Shown here piece by piece: positions 17,874 to 26,590 of a DNA stretch of 64,000 nt. Source of the DNA: Cytobacillus kochii (GTDB lineage Bacteria > Bacillota > Bacilli > Bacillales > Cytobacillaceae); the NCBI RefSeq assembly GCF_020171845.1, contig NZ_JAIVAM010000003.1, forward strand, positions 62,001 to 126,000. The letters run 5' to 3'. Positions within the stretch are counted from its first letter, which is position 1; every line of letters starts with the position of its first letter. The notes below the pieces were generated by a model, which worked only from the letters and a program-made list of their open reading frames with translations, did not search any database and had not been told where the DNA came from. Both the position numbers and the translations under genes were made by a program.

Positions 17874-18707
17874 ATGCCTGAATTACCTGAGGTAGAAACA
17901 GTAAGAAGAACTTTAGAAGAGTTGATTATCGGAAAGACGATTGACCAAGTATTGGTACACTGGCCGAAAATGGTGAAAGAACCAGACGATGTCGTTCGAT
18001 TTACAAAGGCGTTAGAAGGGGAGACATTTAAAGCGGTTGCCCGTCGCGGAAAATTTTTGATTCTTTATACGGATGATCTAGCCCTTGTTTCTCATTTACG
18101 AATGGAAGGGAGATATGGGGTTTATCCGAAATCAGAAACGATTGATAAACATACACATGTGATTTTCTCCTTTACGGATGGAACAGAGTTAAGGTATAAA
18201 GATGTGCGCAAATTTGGCACCATGCATTTATTTAAGCGCGGAGATGAGCTTGGTCAACTACCACTTTCACAATTAGGTGTAGAACCTTTATCAGATGCCT
18301 TTTCGCCAAATATATTACAAAATGTATTGAATAAGACAGCACGGCCCATTAAGGCGGCTCTCTTGGATCAAAAACTAATTGTAGGCTTGGGCAATATATA
18401 TGTCGATGAATCTTTGTTTAAAGCAGGTATTCACCCAGAGCGCTCTGCTAAAACATTAACAAAACAGGAAGTAGAAAAGCTTTATACGGAAATTAAAGCA
18501 ACACTGTCCGAAGCGGTGGAACGAGGCGGCAGTACGATACGTTCTTATGTGAACTCCCAAGGCCAAATAGGATTATTTCAGTTAGAGCTATTTGTGTATG
18601 GGCGGCGTGGAGAGGAATGTAAAGTTTGTGCTACACCGCTTGAGAGAATCATTGCTGGAGGACGTGGGACTGTTTATTGTCCACAATGTCAGCCGAAAAT
18701 AAAATAA
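17874..18707 (+). CDS. mutM: formamidopyrimidine-DNA glycosylase
   Basis: Excises 8-oxoguanine and ring-opened purines and nicks the abasic site. The 277-residue protein starts MPELPEVETVRR; after Met removal Pro2 is the catalytic nucleophile and Glu3 assists. SHLRMEGRYGV, the helix-two-turn-helix VGLGNIYVDESLFKAGIHP and a C-terminal zinc finger with four cysteines (CKVC near 248 and CPQC near 268) are present. The ATG at 17874 follows AAAGGAG by 9 nt; the overlapping ATG at 17870 is out of frame. It lies 39 nt after polA in the same operon. Confidence 0.97.
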   Translation: MPELPEVETVRRTLEELIIGKTIDQVLVHWPKMVKEPDDVVRFTKALEGETFKAVARRGKFLILYTDDLALVSHLRMEGRYGVYPKSETIDKHTHVIFSFTDGTELRYKDVRKFGTMHLFKRGDELGQLPLSQLGVEPLSDAFSPNILQNVLNKTARPIKAALLDQKLIVGLGNIYVDESLFKAGIHPERSAKTLTKQEVEKLYTEIKATLSEAVERGGSTIRSYVNSQGQIGLFQLELFVYGRRGEECKVCATPLERIIAGGRGTVYCPQCQPKIK

Positions 18708-18807
18708 CCACATTTTTCTTTTGTCATCTTAGCCTAGATTATAGATAACATTGGATGGGCTTCTTCCATATAATATGTTAGCCATTTCATGGAAGGAGCT
18801 CTTTTAA

Positions 18808-19449
18808 ATGACGCAGATGATGACACTTATCATACTAGCTATAGCTGTTAGCTTAGATAGTTTTAGTGTAGGTTTAACGTATGGATTAAGAAAAATGAAG
18901 ATTCCAATTAAATCGATTTTAATTATTGCTTGTTGTTCAGCTTTTACTCTTCTCATTTCAATGGGGATTGGTCATACAATAGCAAAGTTTATCTCACCTG
19001 CTTTTGCAAACAGTATTGGAGGTATCATCCTTATTGTATTAGGTGCTTGGGTACTGTATCAGTTTTTCCGCCCTGAAAAGGAAAAGGATAAGGATGCTCT
19101 TCCACATGAGAAAATTCTTTTGAATTTTGAAATCAAGTCTTTGGGTGTAGTTATTAACATTTTAAGAAAACCGATGGTAGCCGATATTGATAAGTCAGGT
19201 ACAATTACTGGTATTGAAGCCTTTTTATTAGGATTTGCTTTGTCACTGGATGCGTTTGGTGCAGGCATTGGAGCGGCTATGCTGGGGTATTCACCATATT
19301 ATTTAGCTATATGTGTTGCGGTTATGAGTTCCTTGTTTGTTTTTGGTGGGATGAGTATTGGCTCGATATTTTCTAAATCTCAATGGATGCAACGATGTTC
19401 GTTTATACCAGGATTAATTTTAATTATACTTGGAATCTGGAAAATTTAA
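18808..19449 (+). CDS. ytaF: sporulation membrane protein YtaF (MntP-like)
   Basis: A 213-residue polytopic membrane protein of the YtaF/MntP superfamily. Two homologous halves each carry the AISLDSF-type motif (AIAVSLDSFSVGLTYG near residue 10 and GFALSLDAFGAGIGAAML near 143), with the conserved Asp expected to line a cation pathway. The halves are linked by a charged loop that also holds DIDKSGTITGIEA, which looks like a calcium-binding EF-loop fragment. AAGGAGC lies 8 nt before the ATG. ytaF is sporulation-associated in B. subtilis. It lies between mutM and coaE; a CATATAAT sequence upstream (near 18766) could be a sigma-E -10, but no good -35 is seen. Confidence 0.87.
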   Translation: MTQMMTLIILAIAVSLDSFSVGLTYGLRKMKIPIKSILIIACCSAFTLLISMGIGHTIAKFISPAFANSIGGIILIVLGAWVLYQFFRPEKEKDKDALPHEKILLNFEIKSLGVVINILRKPMVADIDKSGTITGIEAFLLGFALSLDAFGAGIGAAMLGYSPYYLAICVAVMSSLFVFGGMSIGSIFSKSQWMQRCSFIPGLILIILGIWKI

Positions 19450-19475
19450 TTTGAGAAAAAGGTGTGAAAGTAAGA

Positions 19476-20078
19476 ATGACAGTTATTATCGGACTCACTG
19501 GTGGAATTGCAAGTGGTAAAAGCACGGTTTCCACCATGTTTAAAGAAAGAGCGATTACAGTAATAGATGCAGATGTTGAAGCGAAACGAGCAGTTGAAAA
19601 AGGTGCGACTGCTTATGATGAAATTGTCTCTCATTTTGGCCAAGAGATTCTTCTTGAAAATGGGGAGATTAACCGTCAAAAATTGGGTTCCATTGTTTTT
19701 TATAGTGAAGAGGAAAGAATGAAGCTCAACAGTATTGTCCACCCGGCTGTAAGGAGGAGAATGAACGAGCAAAAGGACGAAGCAGTTGCTAATGGTGAAA
19801 AAATGGTCGTTCTAGATATTCCGCTCTTATTTGAAAGTAAACTCACATATATGGTGGATTACACCGTTTTAGTGTATGTTAATAAAGAAAATCAGCTTCA
19901 GCGGTTGATGGAGAGAAATGGTTTTGATGCAGAAGAAGCGAATGCACGTATTCGATCACAAATGCTATTGGAAGAAAAAGTACAGCTAGCGGATTTTTTA
20001 ATTGATAATAATGGCGATCTCGCAAGTACAGAGAAGCAACTAGATGATTTACTGTTACAATTAAAAGATAAACAGTAA
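19476..20078 (+). CDS. coaE: dephospho-CoA kinase
   Basis: Phosphorylates dephospho-CoA at the 3'-hydroxyl of ribose, the final step of coenzyme A synthesis. The 200-residue P-loop kinase begins [19 protein letters not shown], with Walker A GGIASGKS, then [13 protein letters not shown], and the [10 protein letters not shown] block near 110. The ATG at 19476 follows AAGGTG by 11 nt; the GTG at 19464 overlaps that SD and is rejected. The usual length is about 197-205 residues. It is the last gene of the polA operon. Confidence 0.95.
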   Translation: MTVIIGLTGGIASGKSTVSTMFKERAITVIDADVEAKRAVEKGATAYDEIVSHFGQEILLENGEINRQKLGSIVFYSEEERMKLNSIVHPAVRRRMNEQKDEAVANGEKMVVLDIPLLFESKLTYMVDYTVLVYVNKENQLQRLMERNGFDAEEANARIRSQMLLEEKVQLADFLIDNNGDLASTEKQLDDLLLQLKDKQ

Positions 20079-20134
20079 AACACAATTACTACTTAGACTT
20101 CTACGTTTCATTAGTAATATTTCCACCCTTTTCG

Positions 20135-20162
20135 TCCACAATAATAAGTGGATTATTTTTTT
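20135..20162 (+). terminator. possible coaE terminator
   Basis: TCCAC (20135-20139) pairs with GTGGA (20148-20152), followed by TTATTTTTTT. The stem is short, but the T-run is good. Confidence 0.5.
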
Positions 20163-20297
20163 CCGCTAAAGAAATAGGGCGTAACGATGCATTTTTCACG
20201 TAATGTCACGCGTTTTATGGTTTCTTTACATGCACAATATTTCTGAATAGTGGAACTTTAAAATATCCGCAATTTGCTCATCACATTTTGTGGTTAA

Positions 20298-20308
20298 TAT
20301 GTTATACT
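20298..20308. promoter_or_regulatory. CcpN-type operator over the gapB -10 box
   Basis: TATGTTATACT matches the CcpN consensus at every position and includes the -10 hexamer TATACT (20303-20308). CcpN represses gapB on glycolytic carbon in B. subtilis. The -35 is poor (ATCACA at 20280-20285), which is common for strongly controlled promoters. Confidence 0.6.
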
Positions 20309-20362
20309 ATTAGCATGAAAATGGTTAAAAAAGTATAACATTTATACGGAAGGGGCCGTAAG

Positions 20363-21388
20363 ATGAAGGCGAAAATAGCGATTAATGGGTTTGGGAGAAT
20401 AGGACGAATGGTGTTTAGAAAGGCCATTCTTGATGATACATTGGAAGTAGTAGCAATAAATGCTAGTTATCCACCAGAAACGTTAGCACATTTAATTAAA
20501 TATGATTCTACTCATGGTGCATTCCAAGGTGAAGTGATTCCCGAAGATGATGCGCTTGTAGTGAACGGAAAAAGAGTTCAATTACTAAGCAATCGTAACC
20601 CTGAGGAACTTCCTTGGAAACAAATGGAGATTGATATCGTTGTTGAAGCTACAGGTAAGTTCAACTCGAAAGATAAAGCGATGCTTCATTTAAATGCAGG
20701 TGCCAAGAAAGTGGTTTTAACGGCTCCAGGGAAAAATGAAGATGTAACCATTGTGATGGGCGTAAATGATGAAGCGCTTAACATTGCTGAACATGATGTC
20801 ATTTCTAATGCTTCTTGTACAACAAACTGCTTAGCGCCAGTTGCAAAAGTATTAGAAGATAAGTTCGGCATTGAAAACGGTTTAATGACGACTGTACATG
20901 CGTATACAAATGACCAAAAGAACCTTGATAATCCACATAAGGATCTTCGCCGTGCTAGAGCTTGCGCGCAGTCAATTATTCCTACTTCAACAGGAGCAGC
21001 GAAAGCATTGTCTCTTGTGTTACCACAATTAAAAGGCAAGTTACATGGTATGGCTCTTCGTGTGCCGACGCCAGATGTATCACTTGTTGATTTAGTTGTT
21101 GATTTAAAGAGGGATGTAACAATTGATGAGGTAAATGCTGCGTTTGAAGATGCGGCACAAAATGAATTAAAAGGTATATTAGATATAACAGAAGAACCAC
21201 TTGTTTCAATTGATTTCACAACAAATCCACACTCTGCTATTATTGATGGGCTTTCCACAATGATGATTGGTGAGAATAAAGTAAAAGTTTTAGCTTGGTA
21301 TGATAACGAGTGGGGTTATTCTTGTCGTGTAGTTGACTTGGTGAAATACGTAGCTGAAGAACTAAATAAATCTGCAGTGAACGCATAA
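20363..21388 (+). CDS. gapB: gluconeogenic glyceraldehyde-3-phosphate dehydrogenase GapB
   Basis: Oxidises or forms glyceraldehyde 3-phosphate; the GapB type prefers NADP and works in the gluconeogenic direction. The 341-residue protein starts with KAKIAINGFGRIGRMVFRKA and holds the catalytic Cys in ISNASCTTNCLAPVAKVLE near residue 152 and the downstream His. The segment after the Rossmann start reads VVAINASYPPETLAHLIKYD. It lacks the NDLTD-type Asp of NAD-dependent GapA, supporting NADP use. AAGGGG precedes the ATG. A CcpN-like site overlaps its promoter. Unlike the B. subtilis gapB-speD transcript, a terminator separates it from speD here. Confidence 0.93.
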   Translation: MKAKIAINGFGRIGRMVFRKAILDDTLEVVAINASYPPETLAHLIKYDSTHGAFQGEVIPEDDALVVNGKRVQLLSNRNPEELPWKQMEIDIVVEATGKFNSKDKAMLHLNAGAKKVVLTAPGKNEDVTIVMGVNDEALNIAEHDVISNASCTTNCLAPVAKVLEDKFGIENGLMTTVHAYTNDQKNLDNPHKDLRRARACAQSIIPTSTGAAKALSLVLPQLKGKLHGMALRVPTPDVSLVDLVVDLKRDVTIDEVNAAFEDAAQNELKGILDITEEPLVSIDFTTNPHSAIIDGLSTMMIGENKVKVLAWYDNEWGYSCRVVDLVKYVAEELNKSAVNA

Positions 21389-21395
21389 TTTTATG

Positions 21396-21428
21396 TAGGC
21401 AATCCTTTAATGGGATTGCCTATTTTTT
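21396..21428 (+). terminator. gapB terminator
   Basis: TAGGCAATCC (21396-21405) pairs with GGATTGCCTA (21413-21422), followed by six T. Confidence 0.9.
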
Positions 21429-21698
21429 GCATTTTTACTATGTAGATAAAATGAAATGTTAAACTGATTACTACATAGATGATCACAGGTTGGGGCAATC
21501 TTTTAAATAAAAAAGCTTTTTGATTGTCTTTTCGTTACGTATTACTGAATGATGTCTATGAAAAATTTGAATAAATTGTGACATTTCCCTTGCTTAATGG
21601 AGGGGATGAACACTGATGATAACAATGTTTAGTCACCTTTCTTTATGTGAAAATGTAATTATTATTGAAATTCACTTAAATAAATTTTCTAGGATTTA
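21429..21698. other. gapB-speD intergenic region
   Basis: About 270 nt with no assured gene. It contains an 8-bp inverted repeat, CTATGTAG (21438-21445) and CTACATAG (21471-21478). A 37-codon ORF (21616-21729) has GGAGGGG 10 nt before its ATG but no recognisable product and would end inside the speD promoter. Confidence 0.4.
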
Positions 21699-21727
21699 TT
21701 GCAAAAGAACATTAAACAAAGTATACT
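21699..21727 (+). promoter_or_regulatory. sigma-A promoter of speD
   Basis: TTGCAA (21699-21704) and TATACT (21722-21727) with 17-nt spacing. Transcription would start near 21734 and give a leader of about 137 nt. Confidence 0.75.
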
Positions 21728-21733
21728 AAAAAT

Positions 21734-21870
21734 CGTGAACTTCTCAACGAGTAAGGCGCTAAATGGCTACTTAAAGGGTTAGGACCTCTTTGGACTAACT
21801 TTCCCCCGTGGTAGTTATATGCTTTGCCCAGTAGAAATTCATGTCAATTAGTAAAGGGGGAAATTTGAAT
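21734..21870 (+). promoter_or_regulatory. structured speD leader with SD-sequestering helix
   Basis: TTTCCCCC (21800-21807) is perfectly complementary to GGGGGAAA (21856-21863), which includes the speD Shine-Dalgarno. Upstream, GTTAG (21778-21782) pairs with CTAAC (21795-21799) and can extend by G-U pairs into the same TTT, so the two helices compete. CTACT (21767-21771) and AGTAG (21830-21834) could form another helix. I do not recognise the RNA family; translational control of SAM decarboxylase is inferred. Confidence 0.5.
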
Positions 21871-22254
21871 ATGGAAACAATGGGTCGTCACGTCATCTCA
21901 GAGCTTTGGGGATGCGATTTTGAAAAATTGAATGATATGTCATTTATTGAGCAAACATTTGTAGCAGCTGCACTAAAATCAGGGGCAGAAGTGCGAGAGG
22001 TGGCATTCCATAAATTTGCACCACAAGGTGTAAGTGGGGTTGTCATTATTTCAGAGTCGCATTTAACTATACACAGTTTTCCGGAGCATGGCTATGCAAG
22101 CATCGATGTTTATACTTGCGGTGATCTTAATCCTCATATCGCGGCTGACTATATAGCAGAAGCTTTAGGTGCTGATACACGTGAGAATATAGAAATTCCT
22201 CGTGGAATGGGTCCTGTTCAAGTTAAGAACGCAACAAAAGCCAATGTGTTATAA
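21871..22254 (+). CDS. speD: S-adenosylmethionine decarboxylase proenzyme
   Basis: Makes decarboxylated SAM, the aminopropyl donor for spermidine. The 127-residue proenzyme of the short prokaryotic class is almost identical in its first 60 residues to B. subtilis SpeD. It self-cleaves between Glu62 and Ser63 in [17 protein letters not shown], turning Ser63 into the pyruvoyl cofactor. The catalytic Cys lies in YTCGDL. I chose the ATG at 21871 because AAAGGGGG (21853-21860) lies 10 nt upstream; an ATG at 21841 has no ribosome-binding site. It has its own promoter, folded leader and terminator. Confidence 0.96.
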   Translation: METMGRHVISELWGCDFEKLNDMSFIEQTFVAAALKSGAEVREVAFHKFAPQGVSGVVIISESHLTIHSFPEHGYASIDVYTCGDLNPHIAADYIAEALGADTRENIEIPRGMGPVQVKNATKANVL

Positions 22255-22270
22255 TAAAGAAGAAGTCTTC

Positions 22271-22303
22271 AAGAGTGCAAGCGAATAATTGCACTCTTTT
22301 TAT
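22271..22303 (+). terminator. speD terminator
   Basis: AAGAGTGCAA (22271-22280) pairs perfectly with TTGCACTCTT (22289-22298), followed by TTTATT. Confidence 0.9.
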
Positions 22304-22403
22304 TATGAAAAAAACATATCTACTTGTACTAACAACTCCTTTTTTATATGATAGTAAGTAAAGATACATTTTAGGAATGTAAAGATGAGACGGAGTTGAT
22401 TGT

Positions 22404-22865
22404 ATGAAATGTCCTTCATGCCAACATAATAATACTCGTGTGCTAGACTCTCGTCCTGTTGATGAAGGTAAATCGATACGAAGACGAAGAGAGTGTGAAA
22501 AATGTGGTTATCGGTTTACAACTTTTGAAAAGGTAGAGGAAATTCCTTTGATTGTTGTGAAAAAAGAAGGAACAAGAGAAGAGTTTAGCAGAGAGAAAAT
22601 ATTGCGTGGACTAATAAAAGCTTGTGAAAAACGACCGGTTGCATTAAAAGAACTAGAAGATATCACTTTTCAAGTTGAAAAGGAATTAAGAAGCAACGGA
22701 GTATCAGAAGTGAAAAGTGATGATGTTGGCGAAATGGTTATGGACAGGCTAGTGAAAGTTGACGATGTCGCCTATGTTCGCTTTGCTTCTGTTTATCGTC
22801 AATTCAAAGATATTAATGTATTTATAGAAGAGCTAAAAGAGTTAATGAAGAAGGAACAAGCGTAA
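22404..22865 (+). CDS. nrdR: transcriptional repressor NrdR
   Basis: Zinc-ribbon/ATP-cone repressor of ribonucleotide reductase genes; it senses dATP and ATP. The 153-residue protein begins [18 protein letters not shown], with zinc ligands Cys3, Cys6, Cys31 and Cys34, and the [17 protein letters not shown] basic stretch that contacts NrdR boxes. The ATP-cone follows from about residue 49 ([16 protein letters not shown]). CGGAG lies 8 nt before the ATG. It is followed by a hairpin terminator and then dnaB, the usual Bacillus order. Confidence 0.97.
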   Translation: MKCPSCQHNNTRVLDSRPVDEGKSIRRRRECEKCGYRFTTFEKVEEIPLIVVKKEGTREEFSREKILRGLIKACEKRPVALKELEDITFQVEKELRSNGVSEVKSDDVGEMVMDRLVKVDDVAYVRFASVYRQFKDINVFIEELKELMKKEQA

Positions 22866-22868
22866 AGG

Positions 22869-22914
22869 TGAGCAAATAGGCTAAAGTGAATTTAGCTTCT
22901 TTGCTCATTTTTTT
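22869..22914 (+). terminator. nrdR terminator
   Basis: TGAGCAAA (22869-22876) pairs with TTTGCTCA, with an inner GCTAAA/TTTAGC helix, followed by seven T. Confidence 0.88.
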
Positions 22915-22943
22915 CAAGATATGAAAGAAAGAAGGTATTTTTC

Positions 22944-24365
22944 ATGGCCCAGCATTGGACTGAAGTCATCCCTAGTGATCATTATACAGTGGCTTTAAAT
23001 GGGCTGTTACATGACTATGATCGAAAAATCTTAGTATTTCTTTATCAGCCACTTATTGGGACCATTGCGTACAGTTTATATATGACCTTATGGATGGAAG
23101 TGGAGGAAAACCGTATTTGGTCTTCATCTTCGCGTAACCATCATGGTCTGATGAGTATGATGGACTTAAGTTTAAAAGAAATTTATGAAGCAAGAAAAAA
23201 ACTTGAAGGAATTGGCTTGCTAAAAGTTTATGTGAAAGAAGGGGAAAATCGTGAATTTATTTATCAATTACAGCCCCCCCTTTCTCCAAGTACATTTTTC
23301 TTAGATGGTATGCTCAATATCTTTCTTTATAAAAAAATCGGTAAAACTCAATATACAAGACTAAAGCGTTTTTTTAGTGATGAGGAGTATTCAAACCTTC
23401 CTCTTGATTATAAGGATGTAACAACAGCCTTTCATGAGGTTTATACATCTGGACACCAGCTTGCTAAAGAGTATAATGATGACTTATCTGTTTCTCCAAA
23501 AGGTGAATGGGTAGATAGAATGGAAGCGAATAAAATTCAAATCCCATGGCAAACATTTAATTTCTCGTTATTGGAAGCGGGCCTTAGTGAATCACTTGTT
23601 CCCCGAAAAGCACTTACGCAAACAGTAAAGGATGCCATTAGTAATTTGGCATTTTTATATGATATTGATGTTATGGAAATGAAGAATATTATGATAAGCG
23701 CGATGAACGAAGATGATGAAGTTGAGATGGATGAATTGCGGAAATCGGCAAGGGATTGGTATCAAATGAATCATCGTGACGAATTGCCATCACTAATTAC
23801 GCAAACTCAGCCTGTTCATAGTCTCTCAATAACTGAAAAGCCCAAAAGTAAAGAAGAAGAGCTTATTCAATACTTTGATACAACTTCCCCTATTCAATTT
23901 TTGAAAGATTTATCTGGGGGGGCGGAACCTTCAAAAGCGGAATTGAAAATACTTGAAGATGTGATGTTTCACCAAAAGTTGCCTCCCGGTGTGATGAATG
24001 TTTTGATTGATTATGTGATGCGTAAAACAGATAAAAAGCTGACAAAGGCATATGTGGAAACGATCGCTAGTCATTGGGCGAGAAAGAGCATTCAAACTAC
24101 GGCTAATGCCATGGCTCTGGCGAAGAAAGAGCACCAACAATATTTGAAATGGGCAGAGAATAAAAAAGTAGGGAAACGTTCATCCAAATCTAATACGAAA
24201 AAAGCTGTCACGAGGACAGAGCTTTTACCTGATTGGTTTGACGAGGAAACAAGTAAAAATGAGACTGTCGACCAACAGAAGCAGGATAAGAAAGATGATC
24301 ATGTAGATCTTAATATGAAGGAATTTCAAGAACTAATGAAAAGAAGAAACGGGGGTGGACAATAG
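22944..24365 (+). CDS. dnaB: replication initiation and membrane attachment protein DnaB
   Basis: Primosomal helicase co-loader of Gram-positive bacteria (not the E. coli DnaB helicase). It acts with DnaD and DnaI to load DnaC helicase at oriC and restart forks. The 473-residue protein has a DnaB/DnaD N-terminal winged-helix domain (residues 1-115, including HDYDRKILVFLYQPLIGTIAYSLYMTLW) and C-terminal DnaD-like domains around 200-270 and 305-385. The tail is charged and Lys-rich. AGAAGG lies 9 nt upstream of the ATG. The stop is immediately followed by the dnaI ATG, so the two are translationally linked. Confidence 0.94.
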   Translation: MAQHWTEVIPSDHYTVALNGLLHDYDRKILVFLYQPLIGTIAYSLYMTLWMEVEENRIWSSSSRNHHGLMSMMDLSLKEIYEARKKLEGIGLLKVYVKEGENREFIYQLQPPLSPSTFFLDGMLNIFLYKKIGKTQYTRLKRFFSDEEYSNLPLDYKDVTTAFHEVYTSGHQLAKEYNDDLSVSPKGEWVDRMEANKIQIPWQTFNFSLLEAGLSESLVPRKALTQTVKDAISNLAFLYDIDVMEMKNIMISAMNEDDEVEMDELRKSARDWYQMNHRDELPSLITQTQPVHSLSITEKPKSKEEELIQYFDTTSPIQFLKDLSGGAEPSKAELKILEDVMFHQKLPPGVMNVLIDYVMRKTDKKLTKAYVETIASHWARKSIQTTANAMALAKKEHQQYLKWAENKKVGKRSSKSNTKKAVTRTELLPDWFDEETSKNETVDQQKQDKKDDHVDLNMKEFQELMKRRNGGGQ

Positions 24366-25298
24366 ATGGAAAGAATCAATGATACGCTTAAAAAGCTTGC
24401 AGGAAATCAAGATTTTAAAACGAGATATGAAAAGCAACGAGCAGAGACTTTAAATGATCCAGATGTCCGTGCCTTTTTGACGGCACATAAGGATGAATTG
24501 TCAGCAGATATGGTTGAAAGAAGCTTAATTAAATTGTATGAATATAGCAAGCTAAGTAAAGAATGTAATCGCTGTCCGAGCCTAGATAGTTGTATCAATT
24601 TTATGCAAGGCTACCACCCAGAGCTCGTCATTGAACGTGGCCTGATTGATATTAAATATGATAAATGCCCACGAAAGCAAATCCATGATGAAAAAAGAAA
24701 AAATGAGAAGTTGATTCAAAGTTTATATGTCCCTAAAGACATACTAAATGCAACTTTTGATACGGTGTACAACGATGATGGAAAAAGAATGGAAGCGGTC
24801 AATAAAGCTCTTAGCTATTGTATGAATTTTAAAAAGGGCGATGGTCAGAAGGCGTTATATTTATACGGCCAATTTGGTGTCGGTAAATCTTATTTATTAG
24901 GTGCGATTGCCAATGAACTTGCCTTGAAGCAAGTTTCATCAATGATTGTCTATGTGCCTGAATTATTTAGGGAACTGAAAAGCTCAATTAGTGATTCGAC
25001 TTTAAATGATAAACTTGAAGCTATTCGATCATCTTCTGTACTTATGTTTGATGATATGGGTGCAGAAACGATGTCAAGTTGGACAAGAGATGAAATTTTG
25101 TCGCCGATTCTACAATATCGTATGCTTGAAAAGTTACCGACTTTTTTTACCTCAAACTTTGATTATAAAGGACTTGAACATCACCTGACCTATAGTCAGC
25201 GAGGGGAAGAGGAGCGGATGAAGGCAAGAAGAGTAATGGAAAGAATTAAATATTTAACCGATCCTGTGCTTGTCGAAGGACCGAATCGAAGGGTTTAG
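24366..25298 (+). CDS. dnaI: helicase loader DnaI
   Basis: AAA+ ATPase that loads the replicative helicase. The 310-residue protein has an N-terminal helicase-binding domain with a zinc-site cluster (CNRCPSLDSC near 63-72 and a later Cys in KYDKCP). The AAA+ domain has Walker A GQFGVGKSYLL near 168, Walker B VLMFDDMGAE near 227, and a C-terminal arginine-rich end. GGGGTGG in the end of dnaB supplies the SD. It has zero intergenic distance from dnaB, and the pairing confirms the primosomal role. Confidence 0.96.
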   Translation: MERINDTLKKLAGNQDFKTRYEKQRAETLNDPDVRAFLTAHKDELSADMVERSLIKLYEYSKLSKECNRCPSLDSCINFMQGYHPELVIERGLIDIKYDKCPRKQIHDEKRKNEKLIQSLYVPKDILNATFDTVYNDDGKRMEAVNKALSYCMNFKKGDGQKALYLYGQFGVGKSYLLGAIANELALKQVSSMIVYVPELFRELKSSISDSTLNDKLEAIRSSSVLMFDDMGAETMSSWTRDEILSPILQYRMLEKLPTFFTSNFDYKGLEHHLTYSQRGEEERMKARRVMERIKYLTDPVLVEGPNRRV

Positions 25299-25391
25299 GC
25301 AAGATAATTTTCAATAGTTTTTCTTCATGACTTCTATTTTGGCCAAGTCTCCCATATATATGAATCAGATAGATGTTAAGGGGGGATTTGG

Positions 25392-26264
25392 TTGATAGAG
25401 ATCATTTTCCGGAATAAGCATGAAGCTGAGGAGCTGTTTCAGCACGCAATCCGGATTCAGAACTATACGGAAGGCGAAACGACAATTCTTCATAATGAAG
25501 GTCAATATATAGTAAGAATGTATCCTGAACAATGCAGTGGACGATCTATTGAAGAAGTAAAACGAACATTTTCTGCTTTTTTAATGGAGAGTAAATGCGA
25601 TAGTTGGTTTAGAAAGATAATGGCCGAGAAGTTTTATTATCAAGATTCGGAAGAACAACAACAAATTCTTGAAATCATTCATTCCATATTAGAAGGGCAA
25701 AGAGAAGATTTATCTACTTTTTTACAGAGAGTGGATATACACGAGCAATTACGAGCGGCTATAGATCGCCTAGTGCATGATGATATCTCTTTTTCTTATG
25801 ATGCTTTTATAAAGTTTCGTCTTAAACCGCTTTTAGATGATATGACAAAGTATGTTGAGTTGTCTATTGATGAATATAAAATGGAACAGGAATATCAAAT
25901 GTTTATTCAAACCTTAAGAGACTTTATTAAGGATAGAGAAAGTAAGTTACCCACGATTCATTTATATTTAGGTGAAGAAGTCCGCTTTTTTAATCAGCAT
26001 TTCGAGGAGCTTTCTCGAATGGATCTAACGGCAATGATAGATCGAAGGCTATTAATTAATCACCCTGTCTATGTAGATTCAGTTACAATCGCACCATTAC
26101 TCTCAATCGCTCCTCAGGAAATATGTTTATATAGTGAAAGTGAAGAACAACCTTTAGTTCGTACAATTAAAAATATTTTTGAAGAGAGATTGAAAACCCT
26201 TCATATAAGTGAATTTAATATGCGTAAACAGCATGCGTGTAAAAATATAAGTGAACCCTCTTGA
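25392..26264 (+). CDS. ytxC: putative sporulation protein YtxC
   Basis: A 290-residue cytosolic protein of the YtxC family, annotated as sporulation-associated in Bacillus, with unknown biochemistry. The sequence is mostly alpha-helical and charged, has no membrane segment, and shows the family-like block RAAIDRLVHDDISFSYDAFIKFRLKPLLDDM in the middle. The start is a TTG at 25392, supported by AAGGGGGG 6 nt upstream; the translated N-terminus MIEIIFRNKHEAEELF agrees with the family. Its stop overlaps the -35 of the thrS T-box promoter. Confidence 0.82.
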   Translation: MIEIIFRNKHEAEELFQHAIRIQNYTEGETTILHNEGQYIVRMYPEQCSGRSIEEVKRTFSAFLMESKCDSWFRKIMAEKFYYQDSEEQQQILEIIHSILEGQREDLSTFLQRVDIHEQLRAAIDRLVHDDISFSYDAFIKFRLKPLLDDMTKYVELSIDEYKMEQEYQMFIQTLRDFIKDRESKLPTIHLYLGEEVRFFNQHFEELSRMDLTAMIDRRLLINHPVYVDSVTIAPLLSIAPQEICLYSESEEQPLVRTIKNIFEERLKTLHISEFNMRKQHACKNISEPS

Positions 26265-26289
26265 TTTTCCGTAAATTAAAAACTATAAT
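26261..26289 (+). promoter_or_regulatory. sigma-A promoter of the thrS T-box leader
   Basis: TTGATT (26261-26266) and TATAAT (26284-26289) with 17-nt spacing. The -35 overlaps the ytxC stop codon. Confidence 0.75.
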
Positions 26290-26295
26290 ACTTAC

Positions 26296-26562
26296 ATATT
26301 GAAATTATCAATGAACAGTAATGATAAGGATATGGGTATTCTTTTACGGTTTATAGAGAGGGAAGACAAGGCTGCAATCTTCCTAACACGAATGGAATGC
26401 TTACCACCTTTGAACTCCAATACATAAAGATGTCTATGGCGTCGATTAAGTATTGGCGGCAACAAGACCGTTAACTTGCTACGAGTCACTTTTTAAAAGT
26501 GAGAAGTAGGGTGGAACCACGTGTATATGATACTCGTCCCTTTTTTTAGGGACGAGTTTTTT
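26296..26562 (+). promoter_or_regulatory. T-box leader controlling thrS
   Basis: Carries the T-box core AGGGTGGAACCACG (26508-26521) that pairs with the uncharged tRNA acceptor end. A terminator follows, CTCGTCCCT (26533-26541) with AGGGACGAG (26548-26556) and six T. The specifier is most likely the ACC (Thr) in GCTTACCACC (near 26400). Uncharged tRNA-Thr stabilises the antiterminator and lets thrS be read. Confidence 0.93.
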
Positions 26563-26590
26563 ATTTTTCAAAAACAAGGAGGAAGTTATG

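Noticed and set aside
21616-21729. 37-codon ORF with GGAGGGG SD between gapB and speD
   Set aside because: No recognisable protein features, and its end runs through the speD -35 and -10 boxes; chance is the simpler explanation.
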